A stretch of DNA of 8,934 bases, taken from an uncultured bacterium (lineage in GTDB: Bacteria > Hydrogenedentota > Hydrogenedentia > Hydrogenedentales > SLHB01). Shown in pieces: positions 1 through 5,448 of the stretch. The position numbers and the translations under genes are program-made. The notes under the pieces were generated by a model. The model had not been told where the DNA came from and did no database searches. It saw nothing but the letters and a program-made list of their open reading frames with translations. The stretch spans positions 1-8,934 of the forward strand of contig CALEZK010000664.1 of assembly GCA_937928585.1 (NCBI GenBank), in the 5' to 3' direction. The stretch's first letter is position 1, and every line of letters begins with the position of its first letter.

Positions 1-510
1 GGTGAGGAGGGCGGTCAGTGTTGCGGCGATGATCAGGCCTTTCAGCAGTGCGGTGTTGGCGAGGGGAAATGCGTCGAATAGCGGTGCGTATGCACGGGGA
101 ATCAAGAGGCTTAGCGGGTAAACAGCCGAGAGGGTGAGCAGGAACTGCTTCCAGCGTTTCGGCGGTTTTACGCCTTCCGGGGTGAACCAGTAGTCGAGTC
201 CGGTGCGGATTTCGTGGATGTCGCCGCCTTCCAACAGGGGGTGCACGCGACCGATGAAGGCGTTGCGCGCTTCGGAGGCAATCCACTCCCGGACGTTTTG
301 TTCGGTTTCAAAGTGGACGATGCTGGTGTACTTTCGTTTGCCGTGCGCGGGACGAAAGATTTCGCGGCCGAGATAGCCGGGAGATTTACTCACTTCGGCA
401 AGTATTTCGCCGAGCCACGCTTCGTACGTCCTATGGGTGCCTGCTTTCACGGTATGGGTGATAATCAACGCGGCGCTTTTCGGTTCATCGTGATTATGTG
501 TATCGCTCAT
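1..510 (-). CDS. ABM-superfamily protein with membrane-anchored C-terminus (COG3224-like), 3' end missing
   Basis: Reading leftward from an ATG at 508-510, the frame is open for 170 codons and leaves the window without a stop, so the C-terminus is missing. Residues about 12-105 resemble an antibiotic-biosynthesis-monooxygenase (ABM) dimeric alpha/beta-barrel fold: a first strand (SAALIITHTVKAG), a helix around YEAWLAEILAEV, PGYLGREIF, then a strand YTSIVHF and helix VREWIASEARNAF. After a DYWFTPEGVKPPKRWK linker come two hydrophobic segments (about 121-138 and 154-170). This layout matches COG3224-type proteins, whose function is not established; despite the family name, no antibiotic pathway is implied. 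The start is supported by AGAAGG nine bases upstream. The gene is divergent from ycaC. Fold and membrane anchoring are inferred from sequence pattern only. Confidence 0.82.
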   Translation of the reverse strand, partial: MSDTHNHDEPKSAALIITHTVKAGTHRTYEAWLGEILAEVSKSPGYLGREIFRPAHGKRKYTSIVHFETEQNVREWIASEARNAFIGRVHPLLEGGDIHEIRTGLDYWFTPEGVKPPKRWKQFLLTLSAVYPLSLLIPRAYAPLFDAFPLANTALLKGLIIAATLTALLT

Positions 511-608
511 TGCTTCGTGCCTTCTTGGTGAGGTCATCCCCAATTTCTGAGGTGGCGGCGTGTCGGCGTTGGATGCCGCAGCCAAATCCGGGGGCGTTCT
601 TCGCTGGT

Positions 609-637
609 ACTATAGCGGCTTCATCTAATATTCAGAA
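609..637 (-). promoter_or_regulatory. Weak candidate promoter for the ABM-like gene
   Basis: On the minus strand a TATAGT -10-like box (609-614) lies 17 bases downstream of TTCTGA (632-637), which is only a poor match to a -35 box. It would give a leader of roughly 95 bases before the ATG at 510. The -10 is good but the -35 is weak, so this is tentative. The rest of the 294-base intergenic region between the two divergent genes holds no ORF I believe, only a nine-base direct repeat (GGTTTGCAC at 662 and 706). Confidence 0.25.
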
Positions 638-732
638 ACTGACAGTGGTGGCTACTTGTTAGGTTTGCACGTGACGAGAACGCCGGTACCTGTTACCCGG
701 GGGTGGGTTTGCACATGGTGGCACGCGATAGT

Positions 733-755
733 TGGTATACTTGACGGAATCAAGT
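733..755 (+). promoter_or_regulatory. Extended -10 promoter overlapped by an inverted repeat, upstream of ycaC
   Basis: TGG-TATACT at 733-741 is an extended -10 element (TGn plus a 5/6 match to TATAAT). No good -35 sits at the usual distance, as is common for extended -10 promoters. A perfect inverted repeat ACTTGA-CGGAA-TCAAGT (739-755) begins inside the -10 and covers the expected start site near 748. That is where a repressor would block initiation. The leader to the ATG at 805 would be about 57 bases. Promoter and operator roles are inferred from pattern; no regulator gene sits beside it. Confidence 0.4.
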
Positions 756-804
756 TCAACGCTGTGTGTGGTGCGCAACATTTCCAAACAGGAGGTCTTT
801 CGCC

Positions 805-1428
805 ATGAGCAATTCGCCCAAGTACACCCGATTGTCCAAGGAAGATGCTGTCTGCCTTTTGGTAGATCACCAGTCCGGTCTTATTTCGCTTGTTCAGGAT
901 TTTTCGCCGAACGAGTTCAAAAACAATGTTCTGGCGCTGGCGGCGTGCGCTAAGTATTTCAAGCTGCCGACAATCCTTACCACAAGCTTTGAAGAGGGGC
1001 CGAATGGTCCGTTGGTGCCCGAGTTGAAGGAGATGTTTCCCGATGCGCCCTACGTGGCGCGGCCGGGACAGATCAATGCGTGGGACAATGCGGATTTCGT
1101 AGCGGCGATACGGAAAACGGGCCGCAAACAACTTATCATCGCAGGCGTAGTGACAGAGGTGTGCGTGGCGTTCCCTGCGCTTTCGGCTATTGAAGAAGGC
1201 TTCGAGGTTTTTGTTGTTACTGATGCTTCTGGCACGTTCAACGAGGTGACGCGCCACACTGCTTGGGCGCGCATGTCTGCCGCGGGCGTACAGATGATGA
1301 ACTGGTTTGGGGTGGCGTGCGAACTTCATCGCGATTGGCGGAACGACATTGAAGGACTGGGCGCATTGTTCTCGAATCACATTCCAAACTATCGCAATTT
1401 GATGACGAGTTACTTCTCGCGGAAATAG
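805..1428 (+). CDS. ycaC: YcaC-type isochorismatase-family hydrolase
   Basis: A 207-residue cytoplasmic cysteine hydrolase of the isochorismatase superfamily, about the length of E. coli YcaC (208 residues). From memory the match to YcaC is close along the whole length, including GPNGPLVPELK, INAWDN, IIAGVVTEVCVAFPALS, the FVVTDASGTFNE block and the C-terminal HRDWRNDIEGL and LFSNHIPNYRNLMTSY. Asp21 (LLVDHQSG) and the nucleophile candidate Cys120 (TEVC) are in place. The third position, often lysine in this superfamily, appears to be Arg86 (VARPG), as I recall in YcaC too. The physiological substrate of YcaC proteins is unknown; the family handles amide or vinyl-ether substrates. I chose the ATG at 805 because AGGAGG (790-795) sits nine bases upstream; an in-frame ATG at 766 lacks such a site. 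The oxidoreductase gene follows 40 bases downstream, so the two probably share a transcript. Confidence 0.93.
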   Translation: MSNSPKYTRLSKEDAVCLLVDHQSGLISLVQDFSPNEFKNNVLALAACAKYFKLPTILTTSFEEGPNGPLVPELKEMFPDAPYVARPGQINAWDNADFVAAIRKTGRKQLIIAGVVTEVCVAFPALSAIEEGFEVFVVTDASGTFNEVTRHTAWARMSAAGVQMMNWFGVACELHRDWRNDIEGLGALFSNHIPNYRNLMTSYFSRK

Positions 1429-1468
1429 TGTGAATCAGTCGCTTGCAGTGCGGGGAGGGAGTGCGATA

Positions 1469-3121
1469 GTGAATCGTTTGTTTGCCTTCATGATCGCGGT
1501 GGCAGTGCTGCTTGCGCCTGTTCGCGCGTTCGCCGCTGAGCATGTGGCTGATGTCGTCGTTTACGGCGGCACTTCTTCCGCTGTGGCCGCGGCGGTGCAG
1601 GTTGCGCGCATGGGTAAATCCGTCGTTGTGGTTTCTCCGGATACACATCTCGGGGGTTTAAGCTCGGGCGGGCTCGGGTGGACTGATACTGGCAAGAAGG
1701 AGACTATTGGCGGTGTTGCGCGGGAGTTTTATCACCGCGTTTGGAAACACTACGACAAACCGGATGCATGGCGCTGGCAGACGCGGGAGGCTTATGGCAA
1801 CAAAGGCCAGGGAACGCCGGCGATCGATGGCAAGAATCGCACAATGTGGATCTTTGAACCACATGTTGCCGAGGCGGTGTTTGAAGATCTGATCAAGGAG
1901 CATGGGATCGCAGTGCACCGGGACGTGTGGCTTGATCGGGCCGGCGGTGTGACTTTGGACAAAGGCCGCATCACCGCAATTCGTACTTTGGGGGGTGATA
2001 CGTTTCGAGCGAAAGTGTTTATCGACGCGACGTATGAGGGCGATCTGATGGCTGCCGCGGGCGTCTCCTATCACGTGGGGCGCGAGTCGACGTCGACGTA
2101 TGGCGAAAAGTGGAACGGCGTGCAGACGGGCGTGCTGCATCATCGGCATTACTTCATGGCAGACATCAGCCCTTACAAGATTCCGGGAGATCCGACGAGC
2201 GGTTTATTGCCGCGAATTTCACCGGATCCGCCGGGCGAGTTTGGCGCCGGGGACAAGCGCGTGCAAGCGTATTGCTTTCGAATGTGCCTTACGGACCTTC
2301 CCGAAAATTGCGTGCCGTTCGAGAAACCGGAGGGCTACGATCCCGCTGAGTATGAGTTGCTGGCGCGGGTCTTTGAATCGGGATGGCGCGAGCATTTCGA
2401 CAAGTTCGATCCGATTCCAAACCGGAAAACCGATACGAATAACCACGGACCGTTCAGCACGGACAATATTGGGATGAACTACGATTATCCGGAGGCCTCG
2501 TATGAGCGGCGGCGCGAAATCATTGCCGAGCATACGCGCTATCAGAAGGGCCTGATGTATTTCATCGCGAACGATCCGCGGGTGCCGGAAGAGGTACGCA
2601 CGGCGATGAGCGCCTGGGGTCTGGCGAAGGATGAGTTTACGGATAACGGCCACTGGCCGCGCCAGATTTATGTGCGCGAGGCGCGCCGGATGATCGGTGA
2701 TTTCGTGATGACCGAACACGAAGTGCTCGGGAAACGCGATGTGGCCATGCCGGTGGGGATGGGATCATACGCAATGGACAGTCACAACGTGCAACGCTAC
2801 ATCAAGCCAGACGGCTTTGTGCAGAACGAAGGCGATATTGGCGTCAAGCCTGACAAACCGTATCAGATCGATTATCGCGCGTTAACGCCGAAGAAATCGC
2901 AGTGTGAGAATCTGTTGGTGCCGGTTTGTCTTTCCAGTTCTCACATTGCTTTTGGATCGATTCGGATGGAACCGGTGTTCATGATTCTCGGGCAGAGCGC
3001 GGCAACTGCCGCGGTGCAGAGTATCGAAGACGGCGTGGCGGTGCAGGACATTTCATATTCGATGTTGCGCGAGCGACTGATTGCCGACGATCAGCGTCTT
3101 TCGTTTGTAGCAAGCCGATAG
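1469..3121 (+). CDS. Secreted FAD-dependent oxidoreductase (FAD_oxidored-like)
   Basis: A 550-residue protein beginning with a signal peptide: basic MNR, a hydrophobic core (FAFMIAVAVLLAP) and a likely cleavage after AFA at residue 22, so the mature enzyme should act outside the cytoplasmic membrane. A Rossmann-type FAD site follows at 29-63: ADVVVYGGTSSAVAAAVQVA, an acidic-end strand, then THLGGLSSGGLGWTD. The block FIDATYEGDL (184-192) and the C-terminal CENLLVPVCLSSSHIAFGS, then MEPVFMILGQSAATAA, are hallmarks of the FAD_oxidored family (PF12831-like), common in Planctomycetota and relatives. The substrate is not known; polysaccharide-related oxidation has been suggested for relatives but nothing here shows it. 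I chose the GTG at 1469 because GGAGGGA (1454-1460) lies eight bases upstream and the signal peptide then starts correctly; a GTG at 1430 would add 13 residues. It probably forms an operon with ycaC. Confidence 0.9.
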   Translation: MNRLFAFMIAVAVLLAPVRAFAAEHVADVVVYGGTSSAVAAAVQVARMGKSVVVVSPDTHLGGLSSGGLGWTDTGKKETIGGVAREFYHRVWKHYDKPDAWRWQTREAYGNKGQGTPAIDGKNRTMWIFEPHVAEAVFEDLIKEHGIAVHRDVWLDRAGGVTLDKGRITAIRTLGGDTFRAKVFIDATYEGDLMAAAGVSYHVGRESTSTYGEKWNGVQTGVLHHRHYFMADISPYKIPGDPTSGLLPRISPDPPGEFGAGDKRVQAYCFRMCLTDLPENCVPFEKPEGYDPAEYELLARVFESGWREHFDKFDPIPNRKTDTNNHGPFSTDNIGMNYDYPEASYERRREIIAEHTRYQKGLMYFIANDPRVPEEVRTAMSAWGLAKDEFTDNGHWPRQIYVREARRMIGDFVMTEHEVLGKRDVAMPVGMGSYAMDSHNVQRYIKPDGFVQNEGDIGVKPDKPYQIDYRALTPKKSQCENLLVPVCLSSSHIAFGSIRMEPVFMILGQSAATAAVQSIEDGVAVQDISYSMLRERLIADDQRLSFVASR

Positions 3122-3170
3122 GGCGCGCTTAGCGATATCAGCGTCGCTACGCCCTATCGGCTGCTTTATT
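3110..3170 (+). terminator. Long perfect hairpin overlapping the oxidoreductase stop codon
   Basis: AGCCGATAGGGCG (3113-3125) pairs perfectly with CGCCCTATCGGCT (3150-3162), a 13-bp stem. An inner AGCGA/TCGCT stem (3131-3135 with 3144-3148) closes an eight-base loop, and with a one-base bulge the outer stem extends to 3110/3164. The TAG stop (3119-3121) is inside the left arm. A T-rich run (CTTTATT, 3164-3170) follows on the plus strand. The hairpin sits between two convergent genes, so it probably terminates rightward transcription and perhaps also the leftward unit, although no T-run follows on the minus strand. Confidence 0.7.
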
Positions 3171-3204
3171 CCAATTGCGAGTCGTCCGCCTTCGAAACGC
3201 GCGG

Positions 3205-3687
3205 TTACATGGTCTTGATGTATTCCACAAGTTGATCGAGTACGGTCCCCCAGCCTTCGTGGAAGCCCATGGATTCGTGTTGTTTCTTCCCCGCTTCGTC
3301 TCGGTGTATGGCCATCGCCGTGTAGCGCGTGCCTTTACCTTCGCTCTTCAAGGTTAAAACTGCCGTGAAGAACGGCTGCGGCGATGGCCGATAACCGGGT
3401 AGCAGTGCATCAGTCCAAACGAGTCGTTCGTTCGGTACTATTTCCAGATAGCAACCGCAGTTTGGAAACGACTGGCCTTCGGGCGATTGCATCGTCGTGC
3501 GAAAGATGCCGCCTGGGCGCAGATCGATTTCGCAATCGGTGATCGTCCAAGGCTTTGGCACGAACCATTTGTATATGTGCTTTGGCGTCGTCCATGCGGT
3601 CCAGACGAGTTCCTTCGGCACGTCAACAACGCGCTCCAGGACGAGGTCCAGCGTGGGGTCTGGCGTGACGTTATATGAGCTGCTCAT
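3205..3687 (-). CDS. AHSA1-family SRPBCC-domain protein
   Basis: A 160-residue protein that is almost entirely one START/SRPBCC domain of the Activator-of-Hsp90-ATPase-homologue-1-like family. Visible landmarks are the first strand and helix (LVLERVVDVPKELVWTAWT, 15-33), the KWFVP segment, DLRPGGIFR (55-63), the strands GCYLEIVPNERLVWTD and FFTAVLTLK, and the C-terminal helix HEGWGTVLDQLVEYIK (143-158) that lines the ligand cavity in this fold. Members bind hydrophobic small molecules or have unknown roles; the ligand here cannot be read from sequence. The ATG overlaps the stop of the ArsR gene (ATGA, 3684-3687), and AAGGAG (minus strand, 3696-3701) lies eight bases upstream inside the ArsR coding region. 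The two are therefore translationally coupled and very likely co-regulated by the ArsR protein. Confidence 0.9.
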   Translation of the reverse strand: MSSSYNVTPDPTLDLVLERVVDVPKELVWTAWTTPKHIYKWFVPKPWTITDCEIDLRPGGIFRTTMQSPEGQSFPNCGCYLEIVPNERLVWTDALLPGYRPSPQPFFTAVLTLKSEGKGTRYTAMAIHRDEAGKKQHESMGFHEGWGTVLDQLVEYIKTM

Positions 3688-4022
3688 TCGGCGTTCTCCT
3701 TCATTTCCAACAAGTACGCGTCCAGCTGGTCCAATCGCCGCTCCCAGAGCGACCGTTGCCGGGTCAACCAGTCTTCAGCAAGTTTCATTCGCTTCGGCAC
3801 GAGCCGGTAGGTGCGGATGCGGCCAACCTTTCTGGATTGGACGAGACCGGAAACCTCCAACACGCGCAGATGCTGCACAAACGACGGCAATGCCATGTCG
3901 TATGGCGCGGCCAGCTCGCTAACGGAGGCCGGGCTTTCGCTGAGCCGCGCCAACACGCCACGACGCGTTGGGTCTGCCAGCGCGCGAAAAACGCGGTCCA
4001 TAGCCAAAGCTGTCTGCGCCAT
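3684..4022 (-). CDS. ArsR-family winged-helix repressor
   Basis: A 112-residue transcription regulator with one winged helix-turn-helix domain at about 9-75: FRALADPTRRGVLARL, then SVSELA, then the recognition helix around MALPSFVQHLRVLEVSGLV, and the wing KVGRIRTYRL. A helix at about 84-108 probably dimerises. The cysteine pair (ELCVCDL type) of metal-sensing ArsR proteins is absent, so it is unlikely to sense arsenic or another metal at that site. ArsR proteins of this non-metal class are often encoded directly before an AHSA1/SRPBCC gene, as here. The perfect palindrome at 4049-4068, 26 bases upstream of the ATG at 4022, is the obvious candidate operator and suggests autoregulation. Neither the ATG at 4022 nor the in-frame ATG at 4001 has a clear ribosome site; the shorter form would be 105 residues and would start directly at the HTH domain. 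Confidence 0.9.
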   Translation of the reverse strand: MAQTALAMDRVFRALADPTRRGVLARLSESPASVSELAAPYDMALPSFVQHLRVLEVSGLVQSRKVGRIRTYRLVPKRMKLAEDWLTRQRSLWERRLDQLDAYLLEMKENAE

Positions 4023-4048
4023 GGTTGAGACCGTAACACGGCGACATT

Positions 4049-4068
4049 ACTTAGGTCAATACCTAAGT
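4049..4068. promoter_or_regulatory. Perfect palindrome, probable ArsR operator
   Basis: ACTTAGGT-CAAT-ACCTAAGT has two perfect 8-base arms with a 4-base centre. It lies in the 127-base gap between the divergent ArsR and DUF1801 genes. Size and position suit a dimeric winged-helix repressor. On the minus strand the centre contains TTGACC (4054-4059), a possible -35 for the arsR gene, so binding would block its own promoter; the matching -10 is poor. The regulator-site pairing is inferred from position and symmetry. Confidence 0.72.
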
Positions 4069-4080
4069 TTTGTGCCGGGG

Positions 4081-4110
4081 GTGACGGCGGCGTTTGGGTC
4101 GCGCTATGCT
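4081..4110 (+). promoter_or_regulatory. Tentative promoter for the DUF1801 gene
   Basis: GTGACG (4081-4086) and TATGCT (4105-4110) match the -35 and -10 consensus at four of six positions each, with an 18-base spacer. Transcription would start near 4117, leaving a leader of about 33 bases. It begins just 12 bases downstream of the palindrome, so a bound repressor could hinder RNA polymerase from the upstream side. Both boxes are weak. Confidence 0.25.
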
Positions 4111-4149
4111 GTTCGATGCGAGGCGAAGCGCTCGCGCGGGGGTGCGGCA

Positions 4150-4536
4150 ATGAAATCAAAAAAAACCGTGGCAGAAGACGTCGACGCGTACATCGCTGGC
4201 TTTCCAAAGGACGTGCAGAAGCTGCTGCGGGCAGTCCGCGCGACCATTAAAAAAGCCGCGCCCGGCGCGACAGAGAAAATCAGCTACCAAATCCCCTGCT
4301 ATGTGTTGCACGGAAATCTTGTGTACTTCGCGGCATTCAAGAAGCACATCAGCCTCTACCCCGCCCCGCGAACCGCACCGGAGTTCGAGGACGAACTCGC
4401 CGCGTACGAGGGCGGAAAAGGAACAGTGCAATTCACCCTCGACAAACCACTACCACTGGATCTCATTGCCCGAATCGTCAAGCATAGGGCAAAGGAAAAC
4501 GAGGCGAAGGCGGCCGCAAAGGCGAAGAGGAAATAG
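4150..4536 (+). CDS. DUF1801 (YdhG-like) protein
   Basis: A 128-residue soluble protein matching the DUF1801 family in length and layout: VDAYIAGFPKDVQKLLRAVR (11-30), ATIKKAAPGATEKISYQIP (31-49), then CYVLHGNLVYFAAFKKHISLYP (50-71) and GKGTVQFTLDKPLPLDLIARIVKHR. The GTVQF and PLPLDLI segments are typical. The last 20 residues are a lysine/alanine-rich tail. The family has a compact alpha/beta fold; some members were named iron chaperones (frataxin-like) but a general function is not established. I chose the ATG at 4150, where homologues begin, with a G-rich stretch about seven bases upstream; the frame is open further upstream but that part shows no family similarity. It is divergent from arsR-AHSA1, and DUF1801, AHSA1 and ArsR genes are frequent neighbours in bacteria, suggesting shared control through the palindrome. 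Confidence 0.87.
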   Translation: MKSKKTVAEDVDAYIAGFPKDVQKLLRAVRATIKKAAPGATEKISYQIPCYVLHGNLVYFAAFKKHISLYPAPRTAPEFEDELAAYEGGKGTVQFTLDKPLPLDLIARIVKHRAKENEAKAAAKAKRK

Positions 4537-4555
4537 CGTGGGCCCTGCGTGTCAG

Positions 4556-5086
4556 TTACAAACGAGGTTCTGGAGCACTTTGATTGGCTACCCTTTTCCT
4601 ACTCAGCGCCTTCTTGGCAGCAATGTGCGTGACCGCGAATAGAAAGCCTGTCAACAGGCTAGCAAGAACGTGAAAAGTAAATCCCCAACCTGCAATGTAG
4701 GCTCGAACCAACATTCCGGCAGTAGTTCGAAGCAAGAACGATGAATTCTTTAGCAAGTGATCGAGCTCTGATGGGGTTGACCAATCCGTGTAAAAAACGA
4801 GTACGTTGATCCCCAGCAGCAAGTAGACTGCGCAGGCATACTGCATCACAATAAAACAATTGCGAGCAGCGGCCGTATTCAGGTAAATGCCGATGCGTCT
4901 TGGTGCGCAGATGAAACAAAACAACGCTGACCAAAGGCAGCTATTGAAGAGAAAATATGGCGGATAAGGCCACTTTGGCCAGACCGGACCGTAATAGATA
5001 CTCGGCCCTTCAATGACACGGGCGAAGTATATCCCAAGATTTGGCGGCAGATAGTAGACACACTTGAGATAGGCGACGTATGACAA
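4556..5086 (-). CDS. Multi-pass membrane protein, unrecognised, downstream part of a gene split by TAG
   Basis: I do not recognise this family. The 176-codon frame has three hydrophobic segments (about 43-61, 75-98 and 133-153) and a basic tail (KKALSRKR), so it is an integral membrane protein. The N-terminal part is rich in Tyr, Pro and Trp (PSIYYGPVWPKWPYPPY), which looks like an extracytoplasmic loop. The only available start is a TTG at 5084-5086, immediately after an in-frame TAG (5087-5089), and it has no ribosome-binding site. The same frame continues upstream of that TAG with a further membrane helix, so this is probably the larger part of a broken gene rather than a complete one. It converges on DUF1801 with a 19-base gap. 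The DNA looks more AT-rich than the neighbouring DUF1801 gene. Confidence 0.5.
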   Translation of the reverse strand: MSYVAYLKCVYYLPPNLGIYFARVIEGPSIYYGPVWPKWPYPPYFLFNSCLWSALFCFICAPRRIGIYLNTAAARNCFIVMQYACAVYLLLGINVLVFYTDWSTPSELDHLLKNSSFLLRTTAGMLVRAYIAGWGFTFHVLASLLTGFLFAVTHIAAKKALSRKRVANQSAPEPRL

Positions 5087-5221
5087 CTAAGTAATATCGC
5101 CGCGCCCTGGGACTTCCGTCAACAGCAGCCTTCGTGGCCAATCGAATATCTCCCGAGCCAGGTGCGCCGATATCATCACCAGTGCAAAATGCGCGATGGC
5201 GATCGATAAAAACCTCAGCAT
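5087..5221 (-). pseudogene. N-terminal segment of the same membrane gene, ended by in-frame TAG
   Basis: From an ATG at 5219-5221 (or GTG at 5243-5245) the frame encodes a short protein beginning MLRFLSIAIAHFALVMISAH, a good N-terminal membrane helix or signal anchor, followed by LAREIFDWPRRLLLTE. It reaches TAG at 5087-5089 after 44 codons (52 from the GTG). The next codon in the same frame is the TTG that opens the 176-codon membrane ORF. Together they would make one protein of about 220 residues with four hydrophobic segments. AGG lies seven bases before the ATG. A single base change, or a sequencing or assembly error, would explain it. Programmed readthrough is less likely because TAG ends four other genes in this window. 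Confidence 0.5.
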
Positions 5222-5245
5222 TAGTCTGCCTGGCTTGGCTTTCAC

Positions 5246-5448
5246 ACTCGTTCTCGTGGCCTCACGGAGCAGTTCTGAACTGAGGAATTCGGGTCTCCAT
5301 AGGGACTAACCTAGATTAAGCTGCGAATTTGACTTTGCTCAACGCAAAGAACCTTTGGGATACCGTCAATTTGGAGAACCCTCGAAGACTTAAGCGACCT
5401 CGCGCGGCCTTCATCTACTGTTAGCCTCGAATCCTGACGTACTTAGGG
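5246..5448. other. Intergenic region with no recognised gene
   Basis: About 200 bases lie between the start of the membrane-gene remnant and the stop of the giant surface-protein gene. I see no ORF with a ribosome site and no RNA gene. The only structure is a short perfect hairpin CTTTGC-TCAAC-GCAAAG (5333-5349), with six base pairs and no T-run on either strand, so it is not a convincing terminator for the upstream gene. Confidence 0.5.

Noticed and set aside
214..531. Plus-strand 105-codon ORF
   Set aside because: It is antisense to the ABM-like gene, whose minus-strand product has clear domain structure and a ribosome site.
662..714. Direct repeat GGTTTGCAC at 662 and 706 as regulator sites
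   Set aside because: It is a single nine-base pair of copies with no symmetry and no conserved extension; it could be chance.
652..1380. Minus-strand 242-codon ORF opposite ycaC
   Set aside because: It is the shadow of a strongly recognised plus-strand gene; the product is Arg/His-rich with no motif.
1430..1468. GTG at 1430 as the oxidoreductase start
   Set aside because: It puts 13 extra residues before the signal peptide and has no ribosome site, whereas the GTG at 1469 has GGAGGGA eight bases upstream.
1658..2719. Several ORFs within the oxidoreductase gene on both strands
   Set aside because: They lack ribosome sites and family similarity and are contained in a well-supported gene.
3811..4149. 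Upstream extension of the DUF1801 frame to an ATG at 3811
   Set aside because: It would overlap the ArsR gene antisense and cross the palindrome; the DUF1801 similarity begins at 4150.
5333..5349. CTTTGC/GCAAAG hairpin as a terminator of the surface-protein gene
   Set aside because: It is only six base pairs and AT-rich, lacks a T-run and lies 100 bases past the stop.
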